From Lentisphaeria bacterium (GTDB lineage: Bacteria > Verrucomicrobiota > Lentisphaeria > Victivallales > Victivallaceae), in contig JAFWBQ010000068.1 of NCBI GenBank assembly GCA_017507125.1, forward strand, positions 1 through 57,345: DNA of 57,345 nucleotides, read 5' to 3'. The notes below the pieces were generated by a model. The model was not told the origin of the DNA. It ran no database searches and saw only the letters and a list, made by a program, of their open reading frames with translations. The translations under genes and the position numbers were made by a program. Of this stretch, positions 49,786 through 57,345 are shown in pieces (the stretch's first letter is position 1; each line of letters begins with the position of its first letter).

Positions 49786-50187
49786 ATGCCTCTCAAAGAA
49801 ACCTTTCTTTTCTTTGCACTTCTGAGTGCGGTATTGTTCCTGGGAAACGGCTGTGCCGCTTTCCGGGAACTTTTTTCCACGCCTTCGCCTTCCCCTTCCC
49901 GCACTGAAAAAGTGAAGAGCAGCAAAAGTAAAAAGAGCGGGGAATTTCAAAGCCGCCGCTACTCCCGTGACCCTTTGGATTCGCTCTTCTTCACTGACCG
50001 CCGTAAGCGGGAAGAGTGGTCAAAGAACTCCAATTTGACCGATAATGAAAAAGCAGCGCTGCGTCACGCCCTTGATCCTGATGACGATACCACCCGGCGG
50101 GAAATAGACCGGATCTACCGGGACAATGAAAGAAAACGTAAAAAACGTCAGGATGATATTTTCGGCCCCAACCCTTTCCGGAACTGA
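49786..50187 (+). CDS. Probable small lipoprotein of unknown function
   Basis: A 133-residue protein. Residues 1-22 are a signal peptide ending at cysteine 23 (LFLGNGC), a slightly unusual lipobox. The mature part is Ser/Lys/Arg-rich and probably disordered, with a charged helical segment (LTDNEKAALRHALDPDDDTTRREIDRI) near the C-terminus. The lipid anchor is inferred. It lies seven bases after prfB and three bases before coaX and is cotranscribed with them. I do not recognise the family. A structural outer-membrane or division role is possible but unsupported. Confidence 0.7.
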   Translation: MPLKETFLFFALLSAVLFLGNGCAAFRELFSTPSPSPSRTEKVKSSKSKKSGEFQSRRYSRDPLDSLFFTDRRKREEWSKNSNLTDNEKAALRHALDPDDDTTRREIDRIYRDNERKRKKRQDDIFGPNPFRN

Positions 50188-50190
50188 AAA

Positions 50191-50877
50191 ATGATCCTTC
50201 TTGATATCGGCAACACTCATACCCGCATCGCCGCAGCTGACGGCGAAAAAATCACCATACTGCGGACGCTCCGCAGCATTGAATTGAAAAATGAAGACAT
50301 CCCTGCCGATCCGGAAGGGGTGTGGGGAGCTTCAGTCTTCCCCGCAGTGGCGGCAAAATTAAAGAATGTCAACTTTATCAATGCCTCTTCTGCAGAAAAG
50401 ATACTTGACTTCTCAAGTGTTGACAGCTCCACACTCGGCGCTGATCGCGTTGCCAACGCAGCAGCGGCCCTTGATTACGGGACTCCGGCTCTGATCCTTG
50501 ACTGCGGCAGCGCCGTGACCATTGAGCTTGTAGATAAAGATTTTCGTTTCCTCGGCGGCGCCATTGCTCCGGGCAGAAAGATGCTGCGGCAGGCGCTTCA
50601 CGCCAACACGGCCCTGCTGCCTGAAATACCTCTGTCAAGCCGTCTGCCTGTATTTCCCGGTCCAAACACCGTTGAGGCCCTGCGCTTCGGCATTGACCGG
50701 GGAGCGGCGGGAGCCGCCAGAGAACTCATTGACGCCTGCGAAAAGTGTTACGGCAGTTTCAACAAGATCGTCACAGGGGGCGATGCGGAGTTTTTCGCTC
50801 TCGCCCTTGATCTTCCGGCGGCTCCTGCGGATTTTACTTTGCGTGGCGTTCTCCGAATCGCCCGAGCTCACTGTTGA
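50191..50877 (+). CDS. coaX: Type III pantothenate kinase
   Basis: A 228-residue kinase for the first step of coenzyme A synthesis. It has the ASKHA-fold motifs of CoaX: LLDIGNTHTR (phosphate 1), GADRVANAAAAL (pantothenate site), LDCGSAVTIELVD (phosphate 2), GGAIAPG and VTGGDAEF. It is somewhat short (usual about 250), with the middle region compact. It ends the proS operon. Its last 44 bases overlap the end of the convergent DUF5107 gene. Confidence 0.94.
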   Translation: MILLDIGNTHTRIAAADGEKITILRTLRSIELKNEDIPADPEGVWGASVFPAVAAKLKNVNFINASSAEKILDFSSVDSSTLGADRVANAAAALDYGTPALILDCGSAVTIELVDKDFRFLGGAIAPGRKMLRQALHANTALLPEIPLSSRLPVFPGPNTVEALRFGIDRGAAGAARELIDACEKCYGSFNKIVTGGDAEFFALALDLPAAPADFTLRGVLRIARAHC

Positions 50878-52840
50878 TGTGATTCATTCTGAAGTCCAGT
50901 TTACTGGGGACTGCAATTTTTTCAGGATCAAGTTTTTCACCTCTTTTGGCAGCCTTTGCACACTGTATTTCCACATACAGATTTGAAAGGGAGCCTTCCC
51001 CCTCCCGGAGCTGGGGCACTTCAAGACCGCCATTTTCCATGAGGAGCGCTTCGGCCTCTTCCGGGCGTCCCAGATTGAGGAGCGCCGTAATAAGGAAGAT
51101 TTTATTCATGGGGATCTCTTTCAGTTCATCGCTGAGTTTCCCGTACCACTCCAGGACTGATTCAAAATCTCCCCCTTCGCAAAGAGTCTGCAATCCCTCT
51201 CTGATGAAAGTGGCATCATTGCAAAACATACCTGCCAGAAAAGCTTTTCCGGCACCGGCAAGATCTTCTTTGCACCGTTTTGTATTGGCGACGGCGTAAG
51301 CAAGAGGGAAACTTTTCTGCAAATCGCCTGCCTGAGCAAAAAAGTTTTCTGCTTTTTCATACTCTTCCCTGAAATAGCAGTTGAGTCCCATCTGGAAATT
51401 CCGCAGGGGATTGGCGGGCGCCTTTTCAAGGAGTTTGAAAAACTCATCCTGAACCATGTAAGAGGGCGGCGGAACGGTCATATCCCACTCCGGCATTTCC
51501 CCTTTCTCAAGAAGTTCATGCCAGATGGCAGGCTCCGTATCATCAGAGTCAAAGTCAAGCTGCGGAGCAAAGTTTTCCTTTTCTGCACAGCGCGCCTTTT
51601 CCAGAGCACCCCAGCCGGAGCCTCTGATAATGACCTCTTCGGCGCTCTGCAATGCAAAGTTTTCTTTGGTTTCAGCAAGCATATCATCAAGGAGCTGCCG
51701 GGGCAGTGCTTCTTCAAGGCGGGCGGCAGTTTCTGCCTTTGCCTCTTCCCAGGAGCCATGGATCTTTTCTGGATCAGTCTGCAATGCACCGTACGCCTCG
51801 ATCCACTCCCATGCAGTACGGGGAGGCATAGGCAGACATTCCAGCTGGGTGTTGGCAAGTCCCGCCTGGATCTCCACATAGGGCAGTCCTTCAGAAGAAG
51901 TCAGGCGTTTCTGCCAATTGAGACCGCCGGTGGAACGTCCCCAGACAAAGAGCTTGCGTCCTTTGAGAAGATCGGTGGAACACTGACAAAGTCCCCAGCC
52001 GTCACCATAGAGAGCCGCTTCAAACTTGCGTTCCCGCGCCTTGATCTGGAAAAAATGATCCTTGGAGATAGGATAATTCTTGGGGTAAGTGCAGTCATAA
52101 CCATTGGGGCAAGGAAGTTTGACACGCTGCAAACGATGTTCAAAGTTGCTGATATAAGTGTTGGCAAAGGAGTGCTCCGCCGGGGTGACGATACGCAAAT
52201 CATCGCCCTCATCTACGGCGATATTTGACCACCAGTACATGGGGATCACCTTGTTGTGATGGTTGTGGATGCGGCAGCGCATGAAAAGGAAACGGGAATC
52301 TTCCGGCAGGAAAAACTCCATCTGATAAGCCACGCCATTTTCCCGGCTGAACTCATACATCCGCAACACCGGAGCGCCTTTATAGGAACGCGCCCGCGCC
52401 ACAAACATGGGGCGGCAGGTACGCACATGATGGCCGCGGGTACCGATATTCCACTCAATCCCCCCTGAACACCAGGCGTTGCAAATGGCAAGATTGCCGG
52501 GTTTCACCACAGGATTTTCGGTCAGCAGATCTCTTTTTTTCACTTTGTCATAAAGAGACCAGAGTCTGCCGCCCAGACCGGGGATGAACGTGGCTTTCAG
52601 ATATTCGTTTTCCAGAACCGCCGTTTTCCAAACCTGAGGACGCATTTCATTGTTGTAACGGTCCTGAAGTTTGGAAGGCAAGGCATTGGTTCTGAGTCCG
52701 TAACCGATAAAAAGTCCGGCTTCATCCCCGGTATCGTAATTAAGATTGAAATTCAGAGCCTTCCGCATGGCAGGCAGCGGAGACTCCTGCGAAAGATCTG
52801 CACCCGGAATGATTTTTTCTTCAAAACGCAGTTCAGTCAT
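50834..52840 (-). CDS. DUF5107 / TPR protein
   Basis: A 668-residue protein. Residues about 30-340 match the DUF5107 region: an aldose-epimerase-like beta domain with ATFIPGLGGRLWSLYDK and GGIEWNIGTRGHH. Residues about 475-640 are helical TPR-like repeats (NPLRNFQMGLNCYFREEYEKAENFF...). No signal peptide is seen. DUF5107 proteins are frequent in sugar-degrading gene sets in Lentisphaerota and Bacteroidota; a role in sugar binding or epimerisation is a guess. It starts 41 bp after the beta-helix gene with AGAGGA upstream, and its 3' end overlaps coaX by 44 bp on the other strand. Confidence 0.8.
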   Translation of the reverse strand: MTELRFEEKIIPGADLSQESPLPAMRKALNFNLNYDTGDEAGLFIGYGLRTNALPSKLQDRYNNEMRPQVWKTAVLENEYLKATFIPGLGGRLWSLYDKVKKRDLLTENPVVKPGNLAICNAWCSGGIEWNIGTRGHHVRTCRPMFVARARSYKGAPVLRMYEFSRENGVAYQMEFFLPEDSRFLFMRCRIHNHHNKVIPMYWWSNIAVDEGDDLRIVTPAEHSFANTYISNFEHRLQRVKLPCPNGYDCTYPKNYPISKDHFFQIKARERKFEAALYGDGWGLCQCSTDLLKGRKLFVWGRSTGGLNWQKRLTSSEGLPYVEIQAGLANTQLECLPMPPRTAWEWIEAYGALQTDPEKIHGSWEEAKAETAARLEEALPRQLLDDMLAETKENFALQSAEEVIIRGSGWGALEKARCAEKENFAPQLDFDSDDTEPAIWHELLEKGEMPEWDMTVPPPSYMVQDEFFKLLEKAPANPLRNFQMGLNCYFREEYEKAENFFAQAGDLQKSFPLAYAVANTKRCKEDLAGAGKAFLAGMFCNDATFIREGLQTLCEGGDFESVLEWYGKLSDELKEIPMNKIFLITALLNLGRPEEAEALLMENGGLEVPQLREGEGSLSNLYVEIQCAKAAKRGEKLDPEKIAVPSKLDFRMNHINSELGRFGERHAK

Positions 52841-52881
52841 AACAGTTCCTCTAAATTATTCTGACTATTGCTTTAGATATT

Positions 52882-55800
52882 TTACCGAATCTCAGACTCT
52901 CTGAGCCCAATCCCTTTGCTGCGTACCACAGCGTCTGCGGGGAAGAAGTCCTTGAAGTCAAGGCGCTCCCAGCTTTTTCCGTCAGCGGTTGCCCGATACT
53001 CTTTTTTTGCCACATCCTGAGAGCAGGGCATCGTGTGCAATTTGATCCCCGGCATCCGCGGATCCTTAAAGATATTGGTCTCTTTTCCGGGATGGGCTTT
53101 ACGGTAGTGGGAAAGAGGATGAAATCCGGATCCGGAACCGTACCATGTACCGACAAAGTTTCTCTTTTCAGGAACACTGCGGACATAGAAACAGTTGTTT
53201 TCCACACGCAGTCCGGGGTGATCGTGCAAAGTGTGGATCAGCGCATTGGGGAACTTCATTGGGACCGTATCGCAGATAATGTTGTTTGTCACACTCAATT
53301 TGAAGTTCTTGAGAAATGAATCCAGATGGATCTGATTGAGAGAATTCATGCTCAGGACACAATTCTTCACTGTTACATCGTCACTCTGGATGAAATGCAA
53401 TCCTCTGAATGAAGACATGGTAACACAGTTTTCAACAAGAACATTGCTGCAAAGAAGAATATAAAGAGGCGTCGGGGCGTAACCGTCTGCCCAACGTCCG
53501 TCAAAAAAGAGACGGGAAAGTTTGATGTTTGAAGAGTTGACAGCACGGATATACTCTCTCTTAGTGGTGATCACACCTCTCATACGCAAGTTGTCAATGG
53601 TAATGTTCCGCAAATTGTGAAAGGTGATAAAGTTGAGCAGCTTGCGTTTTCCGTCGAGCCATACCTTTTCGCCCTCCATTCCTCTCAGCGTAATATCAGA
53701 GACTTTAAAGATAAGATTTTCGCAGTAGCTGCCCTCTCTCAAAGTAATGGTATCCCCGGGGGAAACCACATCCAGCGCATGACTGATGGTCCTGAATGGG
53801 GAGGACTTGGTTCCGGAAGCCTTGTCGGAGCCATTGACCGAAACAAAAAACTCCTGAGGTGCCTTTTTCACAAGCGGCGTCGTAAACTTCAGCTCAACAT
53901 TTGAACCGGCACGGCGGAGACGCCGTTCTTCAGCAGCAGTCAGTGCCACATTGAGAAATCTCTCATCAAGTGTCTGAGAACAGGAGACGTGGCAGTTGTA
54001 GGCTTTTCCGGGCTTGAGTCCGGTCACAGTAATGGTGCGGAGCGTTTCCCCCGATACATGCAGAGTCCGGGACTTTTCGCCGCTGCTCTTTACAGTAACA
54101 GAGCACTTCTCTCTGCCTGTGGGGAGATACCAGTTGATCTCGGCACTGTCAGGCGTTACCCGGTGAACCACTGCGTATTGAATGCCCTTTCCGGGAACTC
54201 CCGGAATGCGGTTATAGGGCCCGATGGGCATTGCATCAAGAGCGTACCCGGCAAAGGATTCGGCATTCTTCAAGGTAAAATCTCCTTTGGCAGGAGCGTT
54301 GAAAAGCGCTTTACGCACAATGGAACGCTTTTCTCCCGCAGGCACAACAGAGGGATAAGCGTTGTTATCGCAGTAAATCCCCTTTCCGGAAACGGCGCTG
54401 CTGAGAATGTTGGAAAAAACTGCCCCGGTGCTGTTGACACTTTTAACAGTTCCATTGACAAAGGCGCAGTGGGTCACGATGAAATCCTGTGCATTATTAA
54501 ATGTAAGATCCTTTGCAAAGGAGCAGTTTTCAAACTTCACATTTTTTCCTGAACCTGACACATTGCCCATGAAGTTGATCTTGCGGAGCGTCACATCCGA
54601 ACCTCTGACCTCAAGAGCTGCAAGACAGGTTCTGGTGTAACGGCCTCTTCCGGCGATGGTCAGATTTTTCCCGGAAACAACCAGTTTCCCGTAATTGCCC
54701 GGCATGAGATAGACCGTTGCTCCGTCGGGGATATCTTTGAAGCTTTTCCGGGGAGCGCGGATGGTGGTTCCGCTGTTGGCATCATTTCCTGCAGGAGAAA
54801 GGAAAAATACTTTTCCGTTGGGGGTGATTCCTCCTTTGAATTTGCTGTCTGACATGGGGCGTCCGTCAAAGTTGTCAAAGTCGGCAAGGTTGTCATTGAG
54901 CTGAGACTCGACTCCCATTTTCCGCATGTAGAGAGTTGTTGGATCATCTGCCGGGGTCAGACGGTAGGTGTTAGCGTTTGTGATGTTGTTGCGCGTATTG
55001 TGATTGGTAGCATTTTTAAGGGCGATGCTCTCACGGATCACGGCATTTTTATCGGGATATTTGAATTCAATATCGCTCATGCCGTGTCCCCATGAAACGC
55101 AGCGCTCAATAACAGAGCCGGTGAATTTTCCGCTGTAAAAGCGTATGCCGCTCAAATGGGATTTGAAAGTGGTGCAGTTTCTGACGGTACAATTGATACT
55201 TGGTCTTGTAAAGTAGATATTTGCCGCCGATCCGACAGCAAGAGAGCCATTGGCATAAGCGGTACAATTTTCCACAAGAACATTTTTGCACTCTCTGAAA
55301 GTCAATCCGCATCCGTTGAGAAAAAAGCGGCAATTTGTGACCTTGAGATTGCTGCTGAGGTTCATTTGAAGGGATTTGATGCTGTAAAAACTTTTCCCCC
55401 ATTTGACAATATATGAGTCAAAGCCTGTAAAATTAAGTCCGTCAATATGGATATATTGACTTTTATCCCTCAGCTGAAGCCCGTGACCTTCTTTCGGATC
55501 CCGGCTGCTGACAGTAAGCAGATGTTCATCAGGACTTCTGCCGTCGCTGGTCACAACATAGAGTTTCCCCTTTTTCACATCGTGGAACCAGGCGGCACGG
55601 CTGTTGCTCAGCAGCTCAAGAGCGCCTGCGGGGGAGTAATAGGTCAAAGTATCTCTTTCTTTGACGCCGCCTGCGAAATCTTTCCACGGGATTTCATACA
55701 CAAAACGCTCTCCGGGAACAAGTTTGAACCCTTTGACCTCTTTATCTCCGCGAATCACCACTGTTCCGGGGATCTCCGCCCGGATGACAATGGGCTTTTC

Positions 55801-56025
55801 CCGGGTCCCGACCAGTTTTCTTGAACCTGCTCCTTCATAATCTCCCGGAGCCATAATGAGGGTATCTCCAGCTTTCAAAACTGAAAGTCCCTTTGCAAAG
55901 GTGGCAAAGGGGGCCTTTTCAGTGCCGGGCGCACGGTCTGAACCTGAGGGAGAAACATAATAATCAGCTGCTCCAAGTACACTTGAAAGCAGCACTGCTG
56001 CAAAAAGAATAAAAAAATGTTTCAT
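52882..56025 (-). CDS. Secreted multi-module right-handed beta-helix protein
   Basis: A 1047-residue exported protein. Residues 1-19 are a signal peptide (MKHFFILFAAVLLSSVLGA). Three modules each start with the same pattern: YYVSPSGSDRAPGTEKAPF (about 22), FFLSPAGNDANSGTTIRAP (about 410) and FFVSVNGSDKASGTKSSPF (about 720). Each leads into parallel beta-helix coils with ladders of V, I and N (for example LTFRECKNVLVENCTAYANG). A fibronectin-III-like domain lies at about 615-705 (VTPDSAEINWYLPT...TVTGLKPGKAYNCHV). The fold is that of pectate lyases, alginate epimerases and chondroitinase B. A polysaccharide lyase or epimerase role is likely, but no catalytic residues can be named. Confidence 0.85.
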   Translation of the reverse strand: MKHFFILFAAVLLSSVLGAADYYVSPSGSDRAPGTEKAPFATFAKGLSVLKAGDTLIMAPGDYEGAGSRKLVGTREKPIVIRAEIPGTVVIRGDKEVKGFKLVPGERFVYEIPWKDFAGGVKERDTLTYYSPAGALELLSNSRAAWFHDVKKGKLYVVTSDGRSPDEHLLTVSSRDPKEGHGLQLRDKSQYIHIDGLNFTGFDSYIVKWGKSFYSIKSLQMNLSSNLKVTNCRFFLNGCGLTFRECKNVLVENCTAYANGSLAVGSAANIYFTRPSINCTVRNCTTFKSHLSGIRFYSGKFTGSVIERCVSWGHGMSDIEFKYPDKNAVIRESIALKNATNHNTRNNITNANTYRLTPADDPTTLYMRKMGVESQLNDNLADFDNFDGRPMSDSKFKGGITPNGKVFFLSPAGNDANSGTTIRAPRKSFKDIPDGATVYLMPGNYGKLVVSGKNLTIAGRGRYTRTCLAALEVRGSDVTLRKINFMGNVSGSGKNVKFENCSFAKDLTFNNAQDFIVTHCAFVNGTVKSVNSTGAVFSNILSSAVSGKGIYCDNNAYPSVVPAGEKRSIVRKALFNAPAKGDFTLKNAESFAGYALDAMPIGPYNRIPGVPGKGIQYAVVHRVTPDSAEINWYLPTGREKCSVTVKSSGEKSRTLHVSGETLRTITVTGLKPGKAYNCHVSCSQTLDERFLNVALTAAEERRLRRAGSNVELKFTTPLVKKAPQEFFVSVNGSDKASGTKSSPFRTISHALDVVSPGDTITLREGSYCENLIFKVSDITLRGMEGEKVWLDGKRKLLNFITFHNLRNITIDNLRMRGVITTKREYIRAVNSSNIKLSRLFFDGRWADGYAPTPLYILLCSNVLVENCVTMSSFRGLHFIQSDDVTVKNCVLSMNSLNQIHLDSFLKNFKLSVTNNIICDTVPMKFPNALIHTLHDHPGLRVENNCFYVRSVPEKRNFVGTWYGSGSGFHPLSHYRKAHPGKETNIFKDPRMPGIKLHTMPCSQDVAKKEYRATADGKSWERLDFKDFFPADAVVRSKGIGLRESEIR

Positions 56026-56049
56026 AGTGGCTCCTTGAAATACAACGTT

Positions 56050-57178
56050 TTACTTCAAAAATTCGCTGAGATCCATGGGGACTGTGACCGTTTCGTCGAG
56101 AGCACGTTCTCTTCCGGCATATTGAAGCACATCCACATGTTCTTCAGTCCCCATCACGCAGTAGTAATAGAAATGATTGGGCATATTGTTCTCATAAGTC
56201 GGCATATATTTCCGTGCCTCAATGGTGTAGCATTTGTCGCAGAGCCGGTCATCTTTGAGGATCTGATTGAGTTTGCAGAGCCGCTCCATGAATTCTTCTT
56301 TCTGACTTCCTTCCATCACCTTGAGCGCGGAAGTTTCCTCATCGTAGAAATGGGGGAGGATCTCAAAGGAGTCTATCTTGTTGGCAGAGATATTGAGCTT
56401 GACACTGTAACTTTTGTACCAGAAAGGGGGAGCTGAATTCTTCACCCGGGGCGGAAAGAAGAAATTTCCCAGAGAATAGGCGATAAAGCCGTTGTTATAA
56501 ACTTCATAGCCCTGAGAAATATGGGGGTGGTGGCCGATACAAGCGTTGGCGCCCGCGTCAATAAAGGCGCGGTAGTTATCCCTTATACGGGCAGAGGGAA
56601 ACGGAACATGCTCTTTGCCGTCGTGGATGATCACAAGAATGAAGTCGGCATTGGCTTTTTCATTGGCGATCTGCGCTGCCAGATAAGCGGGACGCAAAGG
56701 CGCCGCACCGGGATTATCCATAGTGGCGGAACACCAGTTGTGCATGGAACTGTTGAAGACAGTGACTTTAAGTCCGTTCACCACACTCCGGAAAGGCTTG
56801 CATGAATCCTCCATATCCCTGCCGCCTCCCACACAGGAACCGCCTGCTTTTTTCCACATTTTCCATGGTTTCAAGAAAAGCGGCATCGCCGAAGTCCCGT
56901 GAATGGTTGTTGGCAAGAGCAAAAAGTTTGAATCCGGCATCGACCAGTGCGGGCATGACGGCGGGAGTGCATTTGAGATTGGGGCCGCACTTGCGGATAG
57001 GTTCACCGCCGTCGGTGACGGCGCACTCCAGATTGGTGATGGCAAGATCTGCGGAACGGATCTCAGGCAGCACAGTGCTGAAAACCTCTTCAACTTTTCC
57101 TGCGGCAAGAAGGTCAATACTTTCGTGAAGAGGAACAAGATCCCCGGTAATAAAAAGGGAGGCGCTGTTATTTTTCAT
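56050..57178 (-). pseudogene. CapA-family protein gene with a frameshift
   Basis: The gene encodes a PGA_cap/CapA-type metallophosphatase-like protein, but in two frames. The N-terminal frame (57178 to about 56848) has ITGDLVP, DLAITNLECAVT and FKLFALANNHSRDFGDAAF. The C-terminal frame (to 56050) has FILVIIHDGKEHVPFPS, GANACIGHHPHISQGYEVY and YSLGNFFFP. They join at an A6 run (minus strand; 56848-56853): removing one A gives a 375-residue protein reading VEKAGGSCVGGGRDM, as in the family. CapA proteins are linked to poly-gamma-glutamate or other surface polymers. This may be a true mutation, a phase-variable tract or a sequencing error. It would be the first gene of the operon with the beta-helix and DUF5107 genes. 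Confidence 0.8.
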
Positions 57179-57276
57179 ACGTTATGGTCTTCTGAATTAT
57201 ATTTTGAGGTAATTTCAAAAGTCATTCAAAAAATGGCAAAGATGTCATTCGCAAAGAGCTGTAAAGGGTAGTTTGA

Positions 57277-57301
57277 GGCTGCTACCTGCAAGGTAACAGC
57301 C
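57277..57301. repeat. Hairpin palindrome at window end
   Basis: GGCTGCTACCT pairs with AGGTAACAGCC with one mismatch and a three-base loop. A looser inverted repeat (CGCTCCCT/AGGGCGCT) follows to the window edge. No gene is visible from 57179 to 57345. It looks like another extragenic palindromic element, or the edge of one. Confidence 0.4.
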
Positions 57302-57345
57302 GAAAACGCTCCCTTTATCAGATCGAAGCGAGGGCGCTTTGACAA

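Noticed and set aside
1..57345. CRISPR array, prophage or complete insertion sequence
   Set aside because: I found no regularly spaced repeats, no phage structural or integrase genes, and no intact transposase gene.

Overview
The window reads as a chromosomal segment of a Gram-negative, gut- or detritus-type member of the PVC superphylum, most like Lentisphaerota (Victivallis-type). This is an inference from gene content: pseudopilins with the FTLVELLVVVGI prepilin motif, a PilB/GspE-PilC assembly set, a cytoplasmic GH35 beta-galactosidase, an Asp-box sialidase-like protein, a ceramidase-like protein, a DUF5107 protein and a parallel beta-helix protein, all among ordinary housekeeping genes. 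No 16S rRNA is present to settle it.

Layout. 1-2.8 kb is an accessory patch: the 5' end of a group IIC intron seated behind a terminator, two near-identical small XRE regulators plus the 3' stub of a third, and between them a NavAb-like voltage-gated sodium channel. 2.9-11.4 kb holds hisI-hisG, rhamnulokinase coupled to an orphan peptide-type binding protein, a candidate small RNA, tRNA-Gln, an AhpD-like protein, divergent pseudopilin genes and hisF. 11.4-22.5 kb holds tRNA-Thr with a duplicated 3' end, a zinc-ribbon membrane protein, an ornithine-decarboxylase-family enzyme, rpmE, prfA, a DnaQ-like exonuclease, galE, dnaA with a candidate origin, a UvrD/PcrA helicase, an MFS transporter and a YqaE-like protein. 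22.5-37 kb is one long minus-strand block: nucleotide-sugar genes (UDP-HexNAc dehydrogenase and epimerase, RfbF-RfbG-RfbH, UDP-xylose synthase), thiI, two tandem GspE/PilB ATPases, PilC/GspF and uvrB.

37-46 kb is mostly carbohydrate and small-molecule catabolism (GH35, amidohydrolase, peptidase, DEAD-box helicase, then an epimerase/ceramidase-like/sialidase-like operon). 46.3-50.9 kb is a tight housekeeping operon: proS, nifU-like, prfB, a lipoprotein gene and coaX. 50.8-57.2 kb is a minus-strand operon of a frameshifted CapA-like gene, a 1047-residue beta-helix protein and a DUF5107/TPR protein.

Promoters are unusually legible: about a dozen intergenic regions carry a TTGNNN box, exactly 17 bp, and a TATATT-type -10 box. 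I used these to place operons. The most interesting leads are the regulator-channel-regulator locus with shared TATTAATA palindromes, the divergent DnaA DNA-binding motif next to atypical origin boxes, the short promoter-hairpin RNA near 8.0 kb, and the A6-tract frameshift in the CapA-like gene.
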